In this document: positions 36,441-46,905 of the stretch, one piece after another
How the letters are laid out: the number at the start of each line of letters is the position of its first letter
How positions within the stretch are numbered: the first letter of the stretch is position 1
Source: an uncultured Prevotellaceae bacterium
Lineage (GTDB): Bacteria > Bacteroidota > Bacteroidia > Bacteroidales > Bacteroidaceae
Direction: 5' to 3'
Length of the DNA: 64,000 nucleotides
Assembly (NCBI GenBank): GCA_902785695.1
Contig: CACZZQ010000012.1
Span: forward strand, 1 to 64,000
Notes under the pieces: generated by a model
What the model saw: the letters and a program-made list of their open reading frames with translations, nothing else
Database searches by the model: none
Told to the model about the DNA's origin: nothing
Made by a program: the position numbers and the translations under genes

Positions 36441-39400
36441 CTGGTGAGCGAGAACTTCAGGGATACGCCGAAGTCCTGCGTAGTAGTGGGATAGCTGCTG
36501 GATGAGAGCAACGGCGTATTGGTCTGACGGTCATAATAGGCCGTGAGGGTCAACATACGCGACAGGGTATAGTCGGCCTGTAGAGAAATCTTCAGGGCAC
36601 TGTTGCCGCTGCTGGCCGAAGACACCCCCGAAGCAATGTCGCGGGTGATAGCAGCCTGGCGACGGAAGGAAACGTCGAAACGAGTGTTCAGGTCGTGGTT
36701 TACGCCCTTCTTCGTTGTCCTCTGGTTCGACTTGCTGTTCTTCTCTTCGTCATTATTCTTGCTGCCCTTGCTGCCTTTCGCCTTGCGCCCGCCACTAGTG
36801 CCAAAGAAACGGAAGTCGCTGATCTTATAGCCCATGCCAATGACCCAGTCCTTCGACTGCGACTCGTTGATCTGGACACTGGTCATCGAGAGGTTCAATA
36901 CACGCGTGGTACGGTATTCCACCTTACACGTCAGGTTATTGTTGAAGGTCATATCAACACCCAGAAGAGGAGAGAAAGCCTCGTTGATGCTCACCGTCGA
37001 GATATTATAGCGCGACGAGGGAGTGAGAGAACCGTCGGCAGCCTGCACATAGCCCAGGTCGCCCATATACTCCATCCACGAGCTGTATGAGGCATAGGAA
37101 CCTACGGAGTAGATGCTCTTGTAGGAATGGTTCACGTTGAAACTCTTGAAGTGGTCGCGCATCCAAGGGAGCTTCGACAGACCTGCGTACTTCACCGTCC
37201 AGTTGGGTAGCAGTCGGGTGAGCGTGGGGAAGATGTCGAGTGAGCCGCCGGCACCCAGCGTATAGGTATCGAGGAAGGCGGGAATGAGCACGTCGGCACT
37301 GTAGGGGTCAACAGGATTAACTCCGTCGCGTGAGGGATACTGCGCCTGCACACGGTCGCGGAACGAGGCCACCTTGCCGCAGAACTCTTCGAACGAACGG
37401 CTGTAGTAACCGTCGTTGGCATCGCCCATACCCTCCAGGGCACTGCGGATAGAGATGGTAGTCATGGTGAAGTTGCCACTATGGGTGGTGGGCGAACCGG
37501 TATACATGAACTGCACGCTGCGCGACTTGCTGACAGTGCGGGTGGCCGAGAGGTCAATTTTCAGGTCGCGAACGGGTTCCAACGTAGCACGCAACTGCAA
37601 GTCCTCGGTAGCCGAAGTGGTGGCTGGCGTAGCTATATTGTCGTTGCAGAGCAACCATCCGTTGCTGCGTGCCGTCTCAATATACTCGTCGCCCGTGAGT
37701 CCGAAGGCGAAGCCAAGTCCCGGTGACATCACACCGCCCGTGTGTTGTCCAAAGGCATCACCCACATTGGGGATGAAGCCGGGCAGGGTCATGGCATACT
37801 GGTTGCGGTAGCTGATATTCACGGAGCGCACCATCATCAGGGCATGGGCGGCATGTTGTGCCGTGTTGTACCACCACTGGTTCTCAAGTGGTTCCTTGGG
37901 GGTGATAGAGAGCTTGACGCTCATTGAGTCAGATGCCCACACCTTGATCTTGTTCTCATCGACAGTCTTCCATTTCACCTCCACCTTACGGCCTTTCTGG
38001 TCGCGGGCCGAGAACAGCAGACGCTTGGACTTCTTGCCGTGCTGAATGACAATCTGGCTGTCGGGTACCAGCGTCACCTCTTTCTGGAAAGTGTTCTTAT
38101 TCTTGGGCAGTTCCTTCTGGTCTTTTGTCTGAGCCTTGTCGCCGTCCTTACCGCCAGGCATCTGTTTAGGATCGGCATCCTTGGAGTCTTTCTTCTTCTG
38201 GTCTGTCTTCTTAGTGTTCTTTGGCTTCGACTGACTTGACGGCTGCTTCTTGAAGCGTTCGTTGGTCTTCTTCAGGAAGGGCGAGTGATTATAGAGCGTC
38301 TCCATGTTCAGCGTACCGTTGACGTTCACATTACGGTTGTTGGAGATGGTATTGCCCAGCGACGTGCCGTCTTCCATATCAGTGCCGCGCAGCCATGAAT
38401 AGGATGACTTGAACGAGGCATCGACCTTCATCCAGTCGAAGATAGGAAGCTTGTCAATGGGCACCTGATAGGACAGCGAGAACGACTGCTGGTAGTCCAG
38501 CGGCGTACCCCAGTGCATAATACTGGTCCACACGGAGTCTTTCCATGCTGAGTAGCGGTCGGGATAGAGGTCTTTGTTCACTGGCGTATAGGGTTCCTCA
38601 ATCTCTGCGTGGGTAGCACTCTGGAAGGTCATGTGGAGGTTCTTGGTGAAGTCCCATCGCAGGGTGAAGTCGCGGTTCCAGAGGAACTGTTGGCTGAACG
38701 TGATTGGCAGGTTGGGATTCTCGGTATTCTCCAGGTCGCGTTCCTGCAGTTCATAGTATGAGCGTGAAATCTCTGAATTGAACCCGATATTCTGCGGCAG
38801 GTAGTTGAAGCCCAGAGCCTTGGGGAAGTTCATCCATTTCGACTTGCTCTTCGAGTTCTTGAACGGTTCCCAGGTCTTATAGACGGGTGAATAGGAGTAG
38901 TTGACGGAGCCACGCCACTGGTCTTCATTCTCATAGATGGTGGTCTGACCTGTAGTGTTACGATGTGAGTGGCTGTATGAGAACGAGAAGTTACCCGGGT
39001 CGATAGGCAGGGGGTGTCGCTTGTTCTTGATATCCACCCGCATATTGCTCAGCGAGAAGTTGCGCGTGGTATGCTTCGTTACGGCTATCGATTCTATGGA
39101 GTCACGCTCACGCTGATTGCCAGCCGACTCCAGTGCATCGTCGAGTTCCATATCGGTGTCCAGCGGATTGTACTTCGGACTCACTATCTCCTTGGAGTAC
39201 GAATAATAGAGAGGTGCCGTGACCTTGGCCTTGTCGGGGAACAGTTTTCCCAGTTCCAGATTAGCCGTGACGGCATACGACTTCTGTGTGTCGGTGGAAC
39301 GCTGCAGTACGCTCTCCTCCAAGCCGCCGAAGCCATCGGAAACGTAGCGGCCGGTCATGTTGACGCTGCCGAAGTCGGACAGCTGCACGTTCAGGGCTCC

Positions 39401-42400
39401 CGATGCTGCCCAGCCGCCCTCGTTGTTGGTCTCGCGCAGTCGCATCTCGTTGACCCACACCTCGCCCGACTTGGTGCTGGAGCTCATGTTGCGCACACCG
39501 ATAATCATCGTCTTCACCTCTGATAGCGAGGGATTACCCACGATGCTTACCTTGTTATTTGGCTTGTCAGGGTCGTATTCCGAGAAGAGCTGCGTGTAGC
39601 TGGCCAGTCCTGCCGCACGTGCCTTGTTACGGTTTTTCTTCACGTCGGTGAAGATACTCATGTCTATATCGAGCATATTCTCCTCCGGCCATACCTTGAC
39701 ACGGTCGCTGGGTACGTTCCAGCGGTAGAATCCCTGGGGTGTCAATTTCAGCGGGATGAGGTATTCATAGTAGTTGTTCTTGTAGTCGGAACCCAGGCGG
39801 ATGAACACCGCTAACTGATTATCCTCCAGCTGTGTGCTGTTGGGTACCAGGTGGTTGGCATGTACAAACATCTGCAGTCGCTTATAGCGGCGCAGGTTCA
39901 GGTTGGTATTCTTGTAGACAGCCTTTGACTCACCCTGCGACAGGTTTTTCACCGTGAGACAGAGAGCCTGCTCATTGTTCTCGGTGAGCTGCGGCTGACT
40001 GGGGTCGGTCATTCTGCTGATGCCTGGCGGCAGCACGTATGCCACGGGCTGACGGTCGGTATTTTCCTCCACATTGACGGCACTCATCTCCAGCACACCC
40101 GTCTCTGCACCCGCTGCGGTCTGCAGGTTCTGCTTGTAGCGTCGCCATTCACCACGCACCAGGTCGAGGCTACCGAAGCGCAGCACAACTGACTCCTGGA
40201 ATCCGGTGAGGAACATACGCATGAAGCGGATACTGGTGAAGTCGTTGATAGTACCCACCTTTGAGTCGTATTCCGTCAGGGGAATGCGGTACTGATACCA
40301 ACGCACGGTGATAGAGTCGCCGTTACGCAGCTTGGCCTTGTAGTCACGATGGTCAACGATATGCGAACCCTCGGGATTTGCACCGCGATTATAGGCCTGC
40401 AGCTCGTCATCATTGATGGGTATGCGGTACTGGTAATAGCGTTCATACTCGTTGAGGGTATAGTCCTGATTGATGTCCTCCACGTCAGGACCCGTCTTAT
40501 ACGACGTGTCGTAGCCCTCAGTCTGGTTGTCGCTGGCAGGCGAGTTGCCCTGCGGGTTGTTGATGCGCTTGTAGCGATCCATGATGCTGGTCTGCTGGGC
40601 ATCGAAGTCAGACCCGCGATAGTAGTGATAGTTGTCACCGGCAGGGTCATCGCGCCAAGCCTGCAGCAGGGAGTCGTTCTGCACCACATTGCCGATATTG
40701 TTCAGCCAGTCGGCGTAAGCTCCGAAGCTGCGTTCCTCGTCATCAGTCAGTCCGTTAAGTCCCACATCCTGCTTTTCACGTGAACCGCTGGTGGTGGCGA
40801 AGGCATAAGTCTGTGTAGCCTGCACGGGAATCTTACCCCATTGTGTGGTCTCAAATGCCGAGGTGCCATCGACGGGCATACCGCTCTCGTAAAACTTCTT
40901 GCCATCACGCAGCACATCCTCACACACCTCACCCAGATTGATATACAGCTCACCACTATGACGGCTGGCAGTACCCTCCTTGCGGGTATAGATAAAGGGG
41001 TCAAGGAGCCAGAACTCCACATATTCTATATTCGACTGCTCAAAGTCGGTGGTCTCCAGTTTGCGCATCATACCACCCCACTTCTGGGCAGGGTTCTTCA
41101 GTGTGCCGTCGCTATTGTAGTCGAGTGTCAGGTTGTAGGGACCGCGTTCCTGGGGATAGTAGGCCAGGTTGAGCACTGGCAGGGTAGACACAGCACCGGC
41201 ATAGGTGCTCTGGTCGCGGTTGGGATAGATTTCCTTCACATAGACCTCGCGCACATAGTGGTTCGACAGCTGGTCGAGGTCGTTCTTGATATGGCCAGGC
41301 GTGAGGCTCGACGAGCGGCGGGTGAAGATGGGGTCAACCGTATACCAAGACAGCAGTGCTCGGTCGTAGCCGCTGCTCACCGTTGTCTTGTCGTTATAAC
41401 CGGCAAACATCGTTGGCACGCTGGAGAGCACCCACGCCTTCGGGTCGCTCACGTCGCGCAGGTCCTTGGTATTCTCGAAGTCATCGATATACGAGGCATT
41501 GTCCTGTGTGCCGCTGGCATTGCCGGCAATGAGCTGTGCAAACTCTCCCGAGAAGGTGATCTGCGAGGGTTGTGTGACATGGAGCAGGGGCAGGCGGTCC
41601 AACATATTCGTGAGCCACTGCGACTCCTGTTTCCAGTTCATGTTCAGTCCCCAGATGGTGTTGTTCAGGGGTTCGTCGCCCATCGTCACCTTCGTGGTAA
41701 GGGCCTGTTCGTTGAGGTGCATCACCGTGCCGCCCAGAGAGAAGTTCTTCGTGAAGTCATACTGCCAGTTCAGTCCCAACATCGTCTTGCGCTGCATACC
41801 GTAGCTGGTATTATCCTCGAGCGACACACTCACGTTGGTGCCGGCATCGATGATGCTCTGGTTGAGGATGGTCACCTCGCCCATGGAGTAGTCAACGGAG
41901 TAGTCGCTGCCTTCCTGCAGCTCCACACCGCCGGCAACCACCTTCACCGATCCCTGCGGCACGTTGTAGGCTCCTAACGAGATGACATTGGCACTGGTAC
42001 CCTTGAACTGACCGGTCATAATAAACTTATCCTTCTCGGCGTTCTGCTTGGCAATGGTCTTGGTGGAGTCGTAGAGCTGGTCGAAGCAATAGGTGTCGGC
42101 CAGGTCCTGCATTCCCTTCTGTCTCAGGTAGTTGCGCAGATATTCACCGAAGGGTTCTGCGGCGGGCAGGAAAATACGTCCGTTGTTGATGGTATAGCCC
42201 TGAACGAAGTCAAACTGTCCGTTGCTGTGGGGCTTCATGTTGGCATCCAGCCGGTCCAGTCCCATCACCTTCAGCAGTGTGGTGCTCTTCAGGGCTTCCT
42301 CGGGCAGGTACGACAGGTAGGTGCCGGTGGTATCGCTCTGGTATTTGATGTCCAGACGGAACTTTTCTTTCTCCACCGTCGATGCCAGGTAGTACACGTT

Positions 42401-43975
42401 TTTCATCATCAGCCGCCAGTTGGGCTGCGTGGGGTTGTTGGACGTGTTCTTCAGGGCCTTCACGAACAGGCACTTATCGGTCTGTGTGAGGTCGGTAGAG
42501 AACTCACCCACCTGATAGGTCTGGCCGCCGTAGGTATATTCGTAGGCCACTGCCAGCACCTGATCGGTCTGCAGACTGCTCTTCAGCGAGATATAGCCGA
42601 GGGCAGTGTTCACCGTATATTCACTGGAAGAGAGCAGCCGTGCACTGGCCAGTTTCTCATAGTCCACGCCGCCGGTCACGCCACTGAGATTCTCTAACTG
42701 CACACTCACCTGATCTACCGTTCGTGAAGCGGAATCGATGCGCTGTACCAAGGTGGAATAGATGTCGTTAGCCTGGTTGCTGGGTACGGACATTCCCGTT
42801 GCCGACCAGCGGGTGTTCTTCAGGTAGCTGTTCTCGCCCAACTCACCAAAGGCCACGATGTTGCGGGAGTTGGAGGTGGTACCCGACTTATTCGTAATCC
42901 ACACCTCCACACGGTTGATCTTGATACCCGTCGTGATGTTTGGCAGGGATGACATACCCTTGTCGTAGATCATCCGGAAGTAATGCGAGAGGAAGAAATG
43001 GCGGTTTTCCTCATAGTCGGCCACATCGATCTCAAAAGGAGTGGTCTGCGTGCCGCCCTTGCTGGACACGCTCTTCGAGGTGGACTTCTTCTGCGACACC
43101 ACGGTCTGCAGTTTCAGTTTGCCAAACTGCAGGTCGGTGCGTATACCGAAGAGGCTCGATGCACCATGAACCAGCGAGTTGTTCGACGGGAAGGTGACGT
43201 TGCCAGCCTCCACCAACTTGATTATCTCGTCTTCCTTGCCTTCGTATTTCAGTTTCAGATTCTTCGTGTCGAAGTCGAATGTCGCATCGGTGTTGTAGTT
43301 CAGGTTCATGTTCACCTTGTCGCCCACCTTACCGTTGACGCTCAGGTTCACCTTCTCGTCGAAATCAAACGACGTGGTCTTCCTGTTGCGGATAGGCAGC
43401 GAGGGGTTGTCGATATCCTTCAGCGTGGCACCCACCTTCAGCTCGGCCGTTCCCTGTGTCTTCACGCGCACGCCGCCTGGGCCGAAGATTTTCTCTGCTG
43501 GTCCTAAGTCGAAGTGCATATCCGTGAAGTCGAACTTATCCTTACCTTTCGACCGTGCCGTCTCGGCATCTTTTACACGGAAGAACTGCTGACGGGCCTT
43601 GCGCTCGCTCCAACGCATATACTCGTCGGGGGTCATCATGATGGGGGCATTCAGGTAGGAGTCGCCAATCTTCGACCCCACATAATAGAGGTTGAGCGAG
43701 TCGTTGTAGATTACCTCCTGCTTCACGTTGTCGGGCATTCGCAAGTCGAGTGCGCTGGAGTCCAAGTCGGCAATGATCTGCGGGGTGGTCTTTTGGATGC
43801 GCCAGCGCGAATGCACCAATGAGTCGGGGATGCTCTCATCCTCAACCGCCAAGGCTTTCGGCTGTGCTTTCGGCTGTGCCTTTTTCTCCTTATCGTCATC
43901 GTCCTGCTGAGGCATGGCGGCAAAGGCCATGATGCCCAGAATCAGCAGCGACAACACATATAATAGACGTTTCAC
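36437..43975 (-). CDS. sprA: SprA, outer-membrane translocon of the type IX secretion system
   Basis: 2512 residues, close to SprA/Sov proteins of about 2400-2500. A signal peptide is followed by an acidic and Lys/Ala/Gln/Pro-rich linker (KAQPKAQPKA). The body is a giant beta-barrel (36 strands in known SprA) with SprA signatures such as FDFDEKVNLSVNGKVGDKVN and GKLKLQTVVSQKKSTSKSV. A lysine/aspartate-rich insertion occurs near 1930-1990. SprA forms the pore through which type IX cargo leaves the cell. Four cargo-like proteins are encoded within 15 kb. No clear promoter precedes it; it overlaps mutY downstream, and a hairpin separates it from rmuC upstream. Confidence 0.95.
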   Translation of the reverse strand: MKRLLYVLSLLILGIMAFAAMPQQDDDDKEKKAQPKAQPKALAVEDESIPDSLVHSRWRIQKTTPQIIADLDSSALDLRMPDNVKQEVIYNDSLNLYYVGSKIGDSYLNAPIMMTPDEYMRWSERKARQQFFRVKDAETARSKGKDKFDFTDMHFDLGPAEKIFGPGGVRVKTQGTAELKVGATLKDIDNPSLPIRNRKTTSFDFDEKVNLSVNGKVGDKVNMNLNYNTDATFDFDTKNLKLKYEGKEDEIIKLVEAGNVTFPSNNSLVHGASSLFGIRTDLQFGKLKLQTVVSQKKSTSKSVSSKGGTQTTPFEIDVADYEENRHFFLSHYFRMIYDKGMSSLPNITTGIKINRVEVWITNKSGTTSNSRNIVAFGELGENSYLKNTRWSATGMSVPSNQANDIYSTLVQRIDSASRTVDQVSVQLENLSGVTGGVDYEKLASARLLSSSEYTVNTALGYISLKSSLQTDQVLAVAYEYTYGGQTYQVGEFSTDLTQTDKCLFVKALKNTSNNPTQPNWRLMMKNVYYLASTVEKEKFRLDIKYQSDTTGTYLSYLPEEALKSTTLLKVMGLDRLDANMKPHSNGQFDFVQGYTINNGRIFLPAAEPFGEYLRNYLRQKGMQDLADTYCFDQLYDSTKTIAKQNAEKDKFIMTGQFKGTSANVISLGAYNVPQGSVKVVAGGVELQEGSDYSVDYSMGEVTILNQSIIDAGTNVSVSLEDNTSYGMQRKTMLGLNWQYDFTKNFSLGGTVMHLNEQALTTKVTMGDEPLNNTIWGLNMNWKQESQWLTNMLDRLPLLHVTQPSQITFSGEFAQLIAGNASGTQDNASYIDDFENTKDLRDVSDPKAWVLSSVPTMFAGYNDKTTVSSGYDRALLSWYTVDPIFTRRSSSLTPGHIKNDLDQLSNHYVREVYVKEIYPNRDQSTYAGAVSTLPVLNLAYYPQERGPYNLTLDYNSDGTLKNPAQKWGGMMRKLETTDFEQSNIEYVEFWLLDPFIYTRKEGTASRHSGELYINLGEVCEDVLRDGKKFYESGMPVDGTSAFETTQWGKIPVQATQTYAFATTSGSREKQDVGLNGLTDDEERSFGAYADWLNNIGNVVQNDSLLQAWRDDPAGDNYHYYRGSDFDAQQTSIMDRYKRINNPQGNSPASDNQTEGYDTSYKTGPDVEDINQDYTLNEYERYYQYRIPINDDELQAYNRGANPEGSHIVDHRDYKAKLRNGDSITVRWYQYRIPLTEYDSKVGTINDFTSIRFMRMFLTGFQESVVLRFGSLDLVRGEWRRYKQNLQTAAGAETGVLEMSAVNVEENTDRQPVAYVLPPGISRMTDPSQPQLTENNEQALCLTVKNLSQGESKAVYKNTNLNLRRYKRLQMFVHANHLVPNSTQLEDNQLAVFIRLGSDYKNNYYEYLIPLKLTPQGFYRWNVPSDRVKVWPEENMLDIDMSIFTDVKKNRNKARAAGLASYTQLFSEYDPDKPNNKVSIVGNPSLSEVKTMIIGVRNMSSSTKSGEVWVNEMRLRETNNEGGWAASGALNVQLSDFGSVNMTGRYVSDGFGGLEESVLQRSTDTQKSYAVTANLELGKLFPDKAKVTAPLYYSYSKEIVSPKYNPLDTDMELDDALESAGNQRERDSIESIAVTKHTTRNFSLSNMRVDIKNKRHPLPIDPGNFSFSYSHSHRNTTGQTTIYENEDQWRGSVNYSYSPVYKTWEPFKNSKSKSKWMNFPKALGFNYLPQNIGFNSEISRSYYELQERDLENTENPNLPITFSQQFLWNRDFTLRWDFTKNLHMTFQSATHAEIEEPYTPVNKDLYPDRYSAWKDSVWTSIMHWGTPLDYQQSFSLSYQVPIDKLPIFDWMKVDASFKSSYSWLRGTDMEDGTSLGNTISNNRNVNVNGTLNMETLYNHSPFLKKTNERFKKQPSSQSKPKNTKKTDQKKKDSKDADPKQMPGGKDGDKAQTKDQKELPKNKNTFQKEVTLVPDSQIVIQHGKKSKRLLFSARDQKGRKVEVKWKTVDENKIKVWASDSMSVKLSITPKEPLENQWWYNTAQHAAHALMMVRSVNISYRNQYAMTLPGFIPNVGDAFGQHTGGVMSPGLGFAFGLTGDEYIETARSNGWLLCNDNIATPATTSATEDLQLRATLEPVRDLKIDLSATRTVSKSRSVQFMYTGSPTTHSGNFTMTTISIRSALEGMGDANDGYYSRSFEEFCGKVASFRDRVQAQYPSRDGVNPVDPYSADVLIPAFLDTYTLGAGGSLDIFPTLTRLLPNWTVKYAGLSKLPWMRDHFKSFNVNHSYKSIYSVGSYASYSSWMEYMGDLGYVQAADGSLTPSSRYNISTVSINEAFSPLLGVDMTFNNNLTCKVEYRTTRVLNLSMTSVQINESQSKDWVIGMGYKISDFRFFGTSGGRKAKGSKGSKNNDEEKNSKSNQRTTKKGVNHDLNTRFDVSFRRQAAITRDIASGVSSASSGNSALKISLQADYTLSRMLTLTAYYDRQTNTPLLSSSSYPTTTQDFGVSLKFSLTR

Positions 43976-44010
43976 GCTCTTTCTAACGCATATAAACCTC
44001 TATTATAACG

Positions 44011-44045
44011 AAAAACAGGAGCAATTATTGCATTGCCCCTGTTAT
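44011..44045 (-). terminator. Terminator after rmuC
   Basis: On the minus strand AACAGG-GGCA pairs with TGC-CCTGTT, then TTTTT, 29 bases past the rmuC stop. Confidence 0.6.
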
Positions 44046-44067
44046 ATTCATAAGACGTACGAACTAA

Positions 44068-44106
44068 TGTCTGTCACTCCTCCACTCCTTCACTCCTGTC
44101 ACTCCT
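44068..44106 (-). repeat. GGAGTGACA repeat at the rmuC stop
   Basis: About five units of AGGAGTGA type cover the last codons and the stop of rmuC. Confidence 0.6.
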
Positions 44107-45402
44107 ATCATCTAGCGAGGACTCCAGGAATACCGTATCGTCCATTTCCGTCAGCGATTTCTTCTTCTTGTTCTCCTTCGCACCCGCCTTCAGAAGGTTC
44201 CTGGCAGCGGTGATGATGCTGGGTCCGCTGTCGGCGGTGGTGATCTTCAGGCGCGACATCTTCTTCAGCGTGTCGTTCATGCTTGCCTCAACATCCATGA
44301 ACCTCAGTCCGAAGTCCTGCACACGGTCAATCACCGTGTTGGCGGCATCCATCATGGCCTGCTGGTTAGATAGCTGGCGCACCTGCGTCCACATCATCTC
44401 CAGCACGCGCAGGTTCATATACATGGTCTGCGGTCCCAAAATCATCACGCCCTCGTCGTAGGCCTCGCGCCACAGCGTGGCATCATTCAAGAGGGCGAGG
44501 TTCAGTGCACCCTCGATAGGCACGTACATGATGGCGAAGTTCAGGCGGTTATAGCCCTCAGGCAGGTACTTGGTGTACTCCTTACGGGCCAGTCGTTTCA
44601 CCTGCGCCCTCACGCTGGCGATATGAGCCTTCAGGTATTCACTCTTCTCAGGCGTTCCGTCTTCCGCATTCATATAACGCTCATAATCCGTGAGCGACAT
44701 CTTAGAATCTACCACCACATGGCGGCTGTTGGGGAAATGCAGGATGAAGTCGGGAATCATGCCTTTGCCGTCATCGCCCTTCAGTCCCTTACCGCCCTTG
44801 TCCTTCAGCGTCTCCTGCGTATCAAACTGCTCGCCTTCCCTAAGTTCCAGGTCTTCCAGCAGCTGTTTCAGTTTCAGTTCACCGAAGTTGCCCTGCACCT
44901 TCACCTCTCCCGTCAGCGCACGTGTCAGGCGGTCCTTCAGACTTTTCTGCAGGGGGTCGATGATTTTCGACACCTGTTCCCTGTTGCGCTCACCCAACTC
45001 GTCCTGACGCTGCTTCAGCACTTTCTCTGAGGTTGTCTGCATCTGCTCGCGAATCAGTTCCAGCTGACTCTTCACCTGCTCTTCGGTCATTTGTTTCAGA
45101 GCGGCTATCTGACCTTGATGCGCTTCCTTCAAGGCAGCCACTTGGCTCTCGTGAGCCTCCTTAACCTGATTGAGTTGTTGCTCATGCGAAGCCTTTTGCT
45201 CAGCCATCTGCTGTTCGTAGAAAGACTTCTGCACTTCCTGCTGCTTCACGGCATTCTCCGCATTCGCCTTCTGCACATCCCGTTCCGATGTCAGCGTCAC
45301 GACCTTCTCCTCCAGCCCTCTTTTCCCCTGACTACCAAAGTAATAGCCCAGGAATGCAGCCACGCCCACAGCCACTATCGCAATTACCACGAATATCTCC
45401 AT
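44074..45402 (-). CDS. rmuC: DNA recombination protein RmuC (intact copy)
   Basis: 442 residues. An N-terminal membrane helix (1-22) is followed by a coiled coil (about 25-130) and the RmuC nuclease-like domain (about 150-400; LKQLLEDLELREGEQFDTQ, VVDSKMSLTDYERYM, PEGYNRLNFAIMYVPIEGAL). RmuC proteins limit inversions between short repeats, from work in E. coli. The 3' end (DDRSDRSEGVEE) is written by a repeat of GGAGTGACA type. A second, broken copy lies at 50745-51425. A -7 box (TATCTTTG, 45457-45450) precedes the gene. Confidence 0.92.
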   Translation of the reverse strand: MEIFVVIAIVAVGVAAFLGYYFGSQGKRGLEEKVVTLTSERDVQKANAENAVKQQEVQKSFYEQQMAEQKASHEQQLNQVKEAHESQVAALKEAHQGQIAALKQMTEEQVKSQLELIREQMQTTSEKVLKQRQDELGERNREQVSKIIDPLQKSLKDRLTRALTGEVKVQGNFGELKLKQLLEDLELREGEQFDTQETLKDKGGKGLKGDDGKGMIPDFILHFPNSRHVVVDSKMSLTDYERYMNAEDGTPEKSEYLKAHIASVRAQVKRLARKEYTKYLPEGYNRLNFAIMYVPIEGALNLALLNDATLWREAYDEGVMILGPQTMYMNLRVLEMMWTQVRQLSNQQAMMDAANTVIDRVQDFGLRFMDVEASMNDTLKKMSRLKITTADSGPSIITAARNLLKAGAKENKKKKSLTEMDDTVFLESSLDDRSDRSEGVEE

Positions 45403-45449
45403 CTCTTGTTTCTTTTAGTTCTAGCAAACAATACCCTTAATATTTGTGG

Positions 45450-45457
45450 CAAAGATA
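45450..45457 (-). promoter_or_regulatory. -7 box for rmuC
   Basis: TATCTTTG on the minus strand, 48 bases before the ATG. Confidence 0.5.
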
Positions 45458-45481
45458 GTAAAAAATTCCATTCCCCGCAAT

Positions 45482-46831
45482 TTATTTCACCACTTTCTTT
45501 CCCTTCTGAATATATACACCTTTATGTGACTTGTCTTTCATACCGCGTCCCAGAAGGTCGAATGTTTCTGCAGTAGGAGATGAACTGTTATATTCCTTGA
45601 TTCCTGTAGGCTTGTCTGATGGTAATAGTGGATAGACCTTACCTTGGTAGATTGCCTGGAACTTCTCAACCTCTGACGGTTGTACATAGATTTTTGTCTG
45701 TGTGTCAAGCCCATAGAACAAGTCTGCGGTCATATACTCAGGTTCTATGATTCCTCTAATAATCAATGAGTCAAACTTACTGTCATAAAAAGCACTACGA
45801 TATTCGCCACTATTTATGATGCGCACACTCTCTGGTATGTCTAATGTGGGCAAAGATTTGTCACCTGAAAAAGCAAAGGTGCCGATTCTGTAAACATTAG
45901 GAGATATACTCAACGACTTCAAATATGTATTATTGGCGAAAGCATAATCTTCTATCTGTGTTACACTTTGTGGCATGACGTAAGATGTCTGTTTGGCTCC
46001 TTCTGGATACTTTAGGATTGTTGTCTTTTCCTTATTCATCAATACGCCACTGACAGAACTAAAGAAAGGATTCTCCTCGTCTACCTCTATCGATTCCAAA
46101 TTGGGACAATTATTGAAAGGATTGACATGGACGGTTTGGTAGGATTCTGAGTAGCCACACGCCAGATTCTTGACGGTCTTTGGCAAGAATATCTTTGTCG
46201 TTTTCTTACTTTGAGAGAGAGCATCAACCCTTAATCCTGTTACAGGATAAACCGCCCCTTTGTATTCTACTTCATCAGGTATATAGAGTTCACCCTCGCA
46301 ATTGTTTATTCCAAATATGGCTTGTTGTGTGGTTTTGACAAGGTAGTATTTCAAGCCATCGATAGTAACCTGTTCTCTAATAAATTCTAACACCAAGGGT
46401 TCCCCGTCCTTTAACTCTACAAGACTGTCAAACCACCAGCATGTCATACAGAAGCGATTCTCTTCTATCCCATGCAATGTATAGGCTATATTAAAACCAC
46501 ACGAGCAATCAATTTCCGCAGGAACGACAGGCTTTATATTCACAGAAAGAAGATTAGGCGAACCCTCTTTGCCTTCAATCATATCAGCCATTATCTGAAA
46601 ATCTCTTGTACCGCAATTGCATACATAATTATATATCTCTACCCGAATACTGTCTCCCTCTTTATTCAAGATAATCGTTTGTACGTTTTTAGAATTAGCA
46701 GCCCGGCTTTTATTTATACAACCACTATTTTGGATGTTCGAAACAGATAAGCTGCGTGTCTGCGCATTTAGGACATTCTGTTTTGTAAATAAAAACAGTA
46801 ACATCAGAACAAACAAAGTACACTTTCTCAT
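45482..46831 (-). CDS. Secreted BspA-type leucine-rich-repeat protein, type IX-like tail
   Basis: 449 residues. A signal peptide (1-23) precedes a Cys-rich region (CNCG, CSCG, CMTCWW, about 70-130), then BspA-type leucine-rich repeats (about 190-390, with LPKTVKNLACG, VMPQSVTQIEDYAFAN, LDIPESVRIINSG). The C-terminus FDLLGRGMKDKSHKGVYIQK matches the tail of the pectate lyase and C10 peptidase. BspA-like proteins often mediate adhesion. It is the last gene of a minus-strand series with the C25 peptidase and S74-like protein. Confidence 0.85.
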   Translation of the reverse strand: MRKCTLFVLMLLFLFTKQNVLNAQTRSLSVSNIQNSGCINKSRAANSKNVQTIILNKEGDSIRVEIYNYVCNCGTRDFQIMADMIEGKEGSPNLLSVNIKPVVPAEIDCSCGFNIAYTLHGIEENRFCMTCWWFDSLVELKDGEPLVLEFIREQVTIDGLKYYLVKTTQQAIFGINNCEGELYIPDEVEYKGAVYPVTGLRVDALSQSKKTTKIFLPKTVKNLACGYSESYQTVHVNPFNNCPNLESIEVDEENPFFSSVSGVLMNKEKTTILKYPEGAKQTSYVMPQSVTQIEDYAFANNTYLKSLSISPNVYRIGTFAFSGDKSLPTLDIPESVRIINSGEYRSAFYDSKFDSLIIRGIIEPEYMTADLFYGLDTQTKIYVQPSEVEKFQAIYQGKVYPLLPSDKPTGIKEYNSSSPTAETFDLLGRGMKDKSHKGVYIQKGKKVVK

Positions 46832-46905
46832 AGTTCATGTAATTTTAGTAATTTGTTATAACTGCAAAAAACGTCAATTCTACACTATTCTTAAACAACA
46901 AAAAA

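Noticed and set aside
40841..41977. Open frame of 378 codons on the plus strand opposite sprA
   Set aside because: It is a shadow of the very long sprA frame; composition is not protein-like and no promoter or family motif is present.
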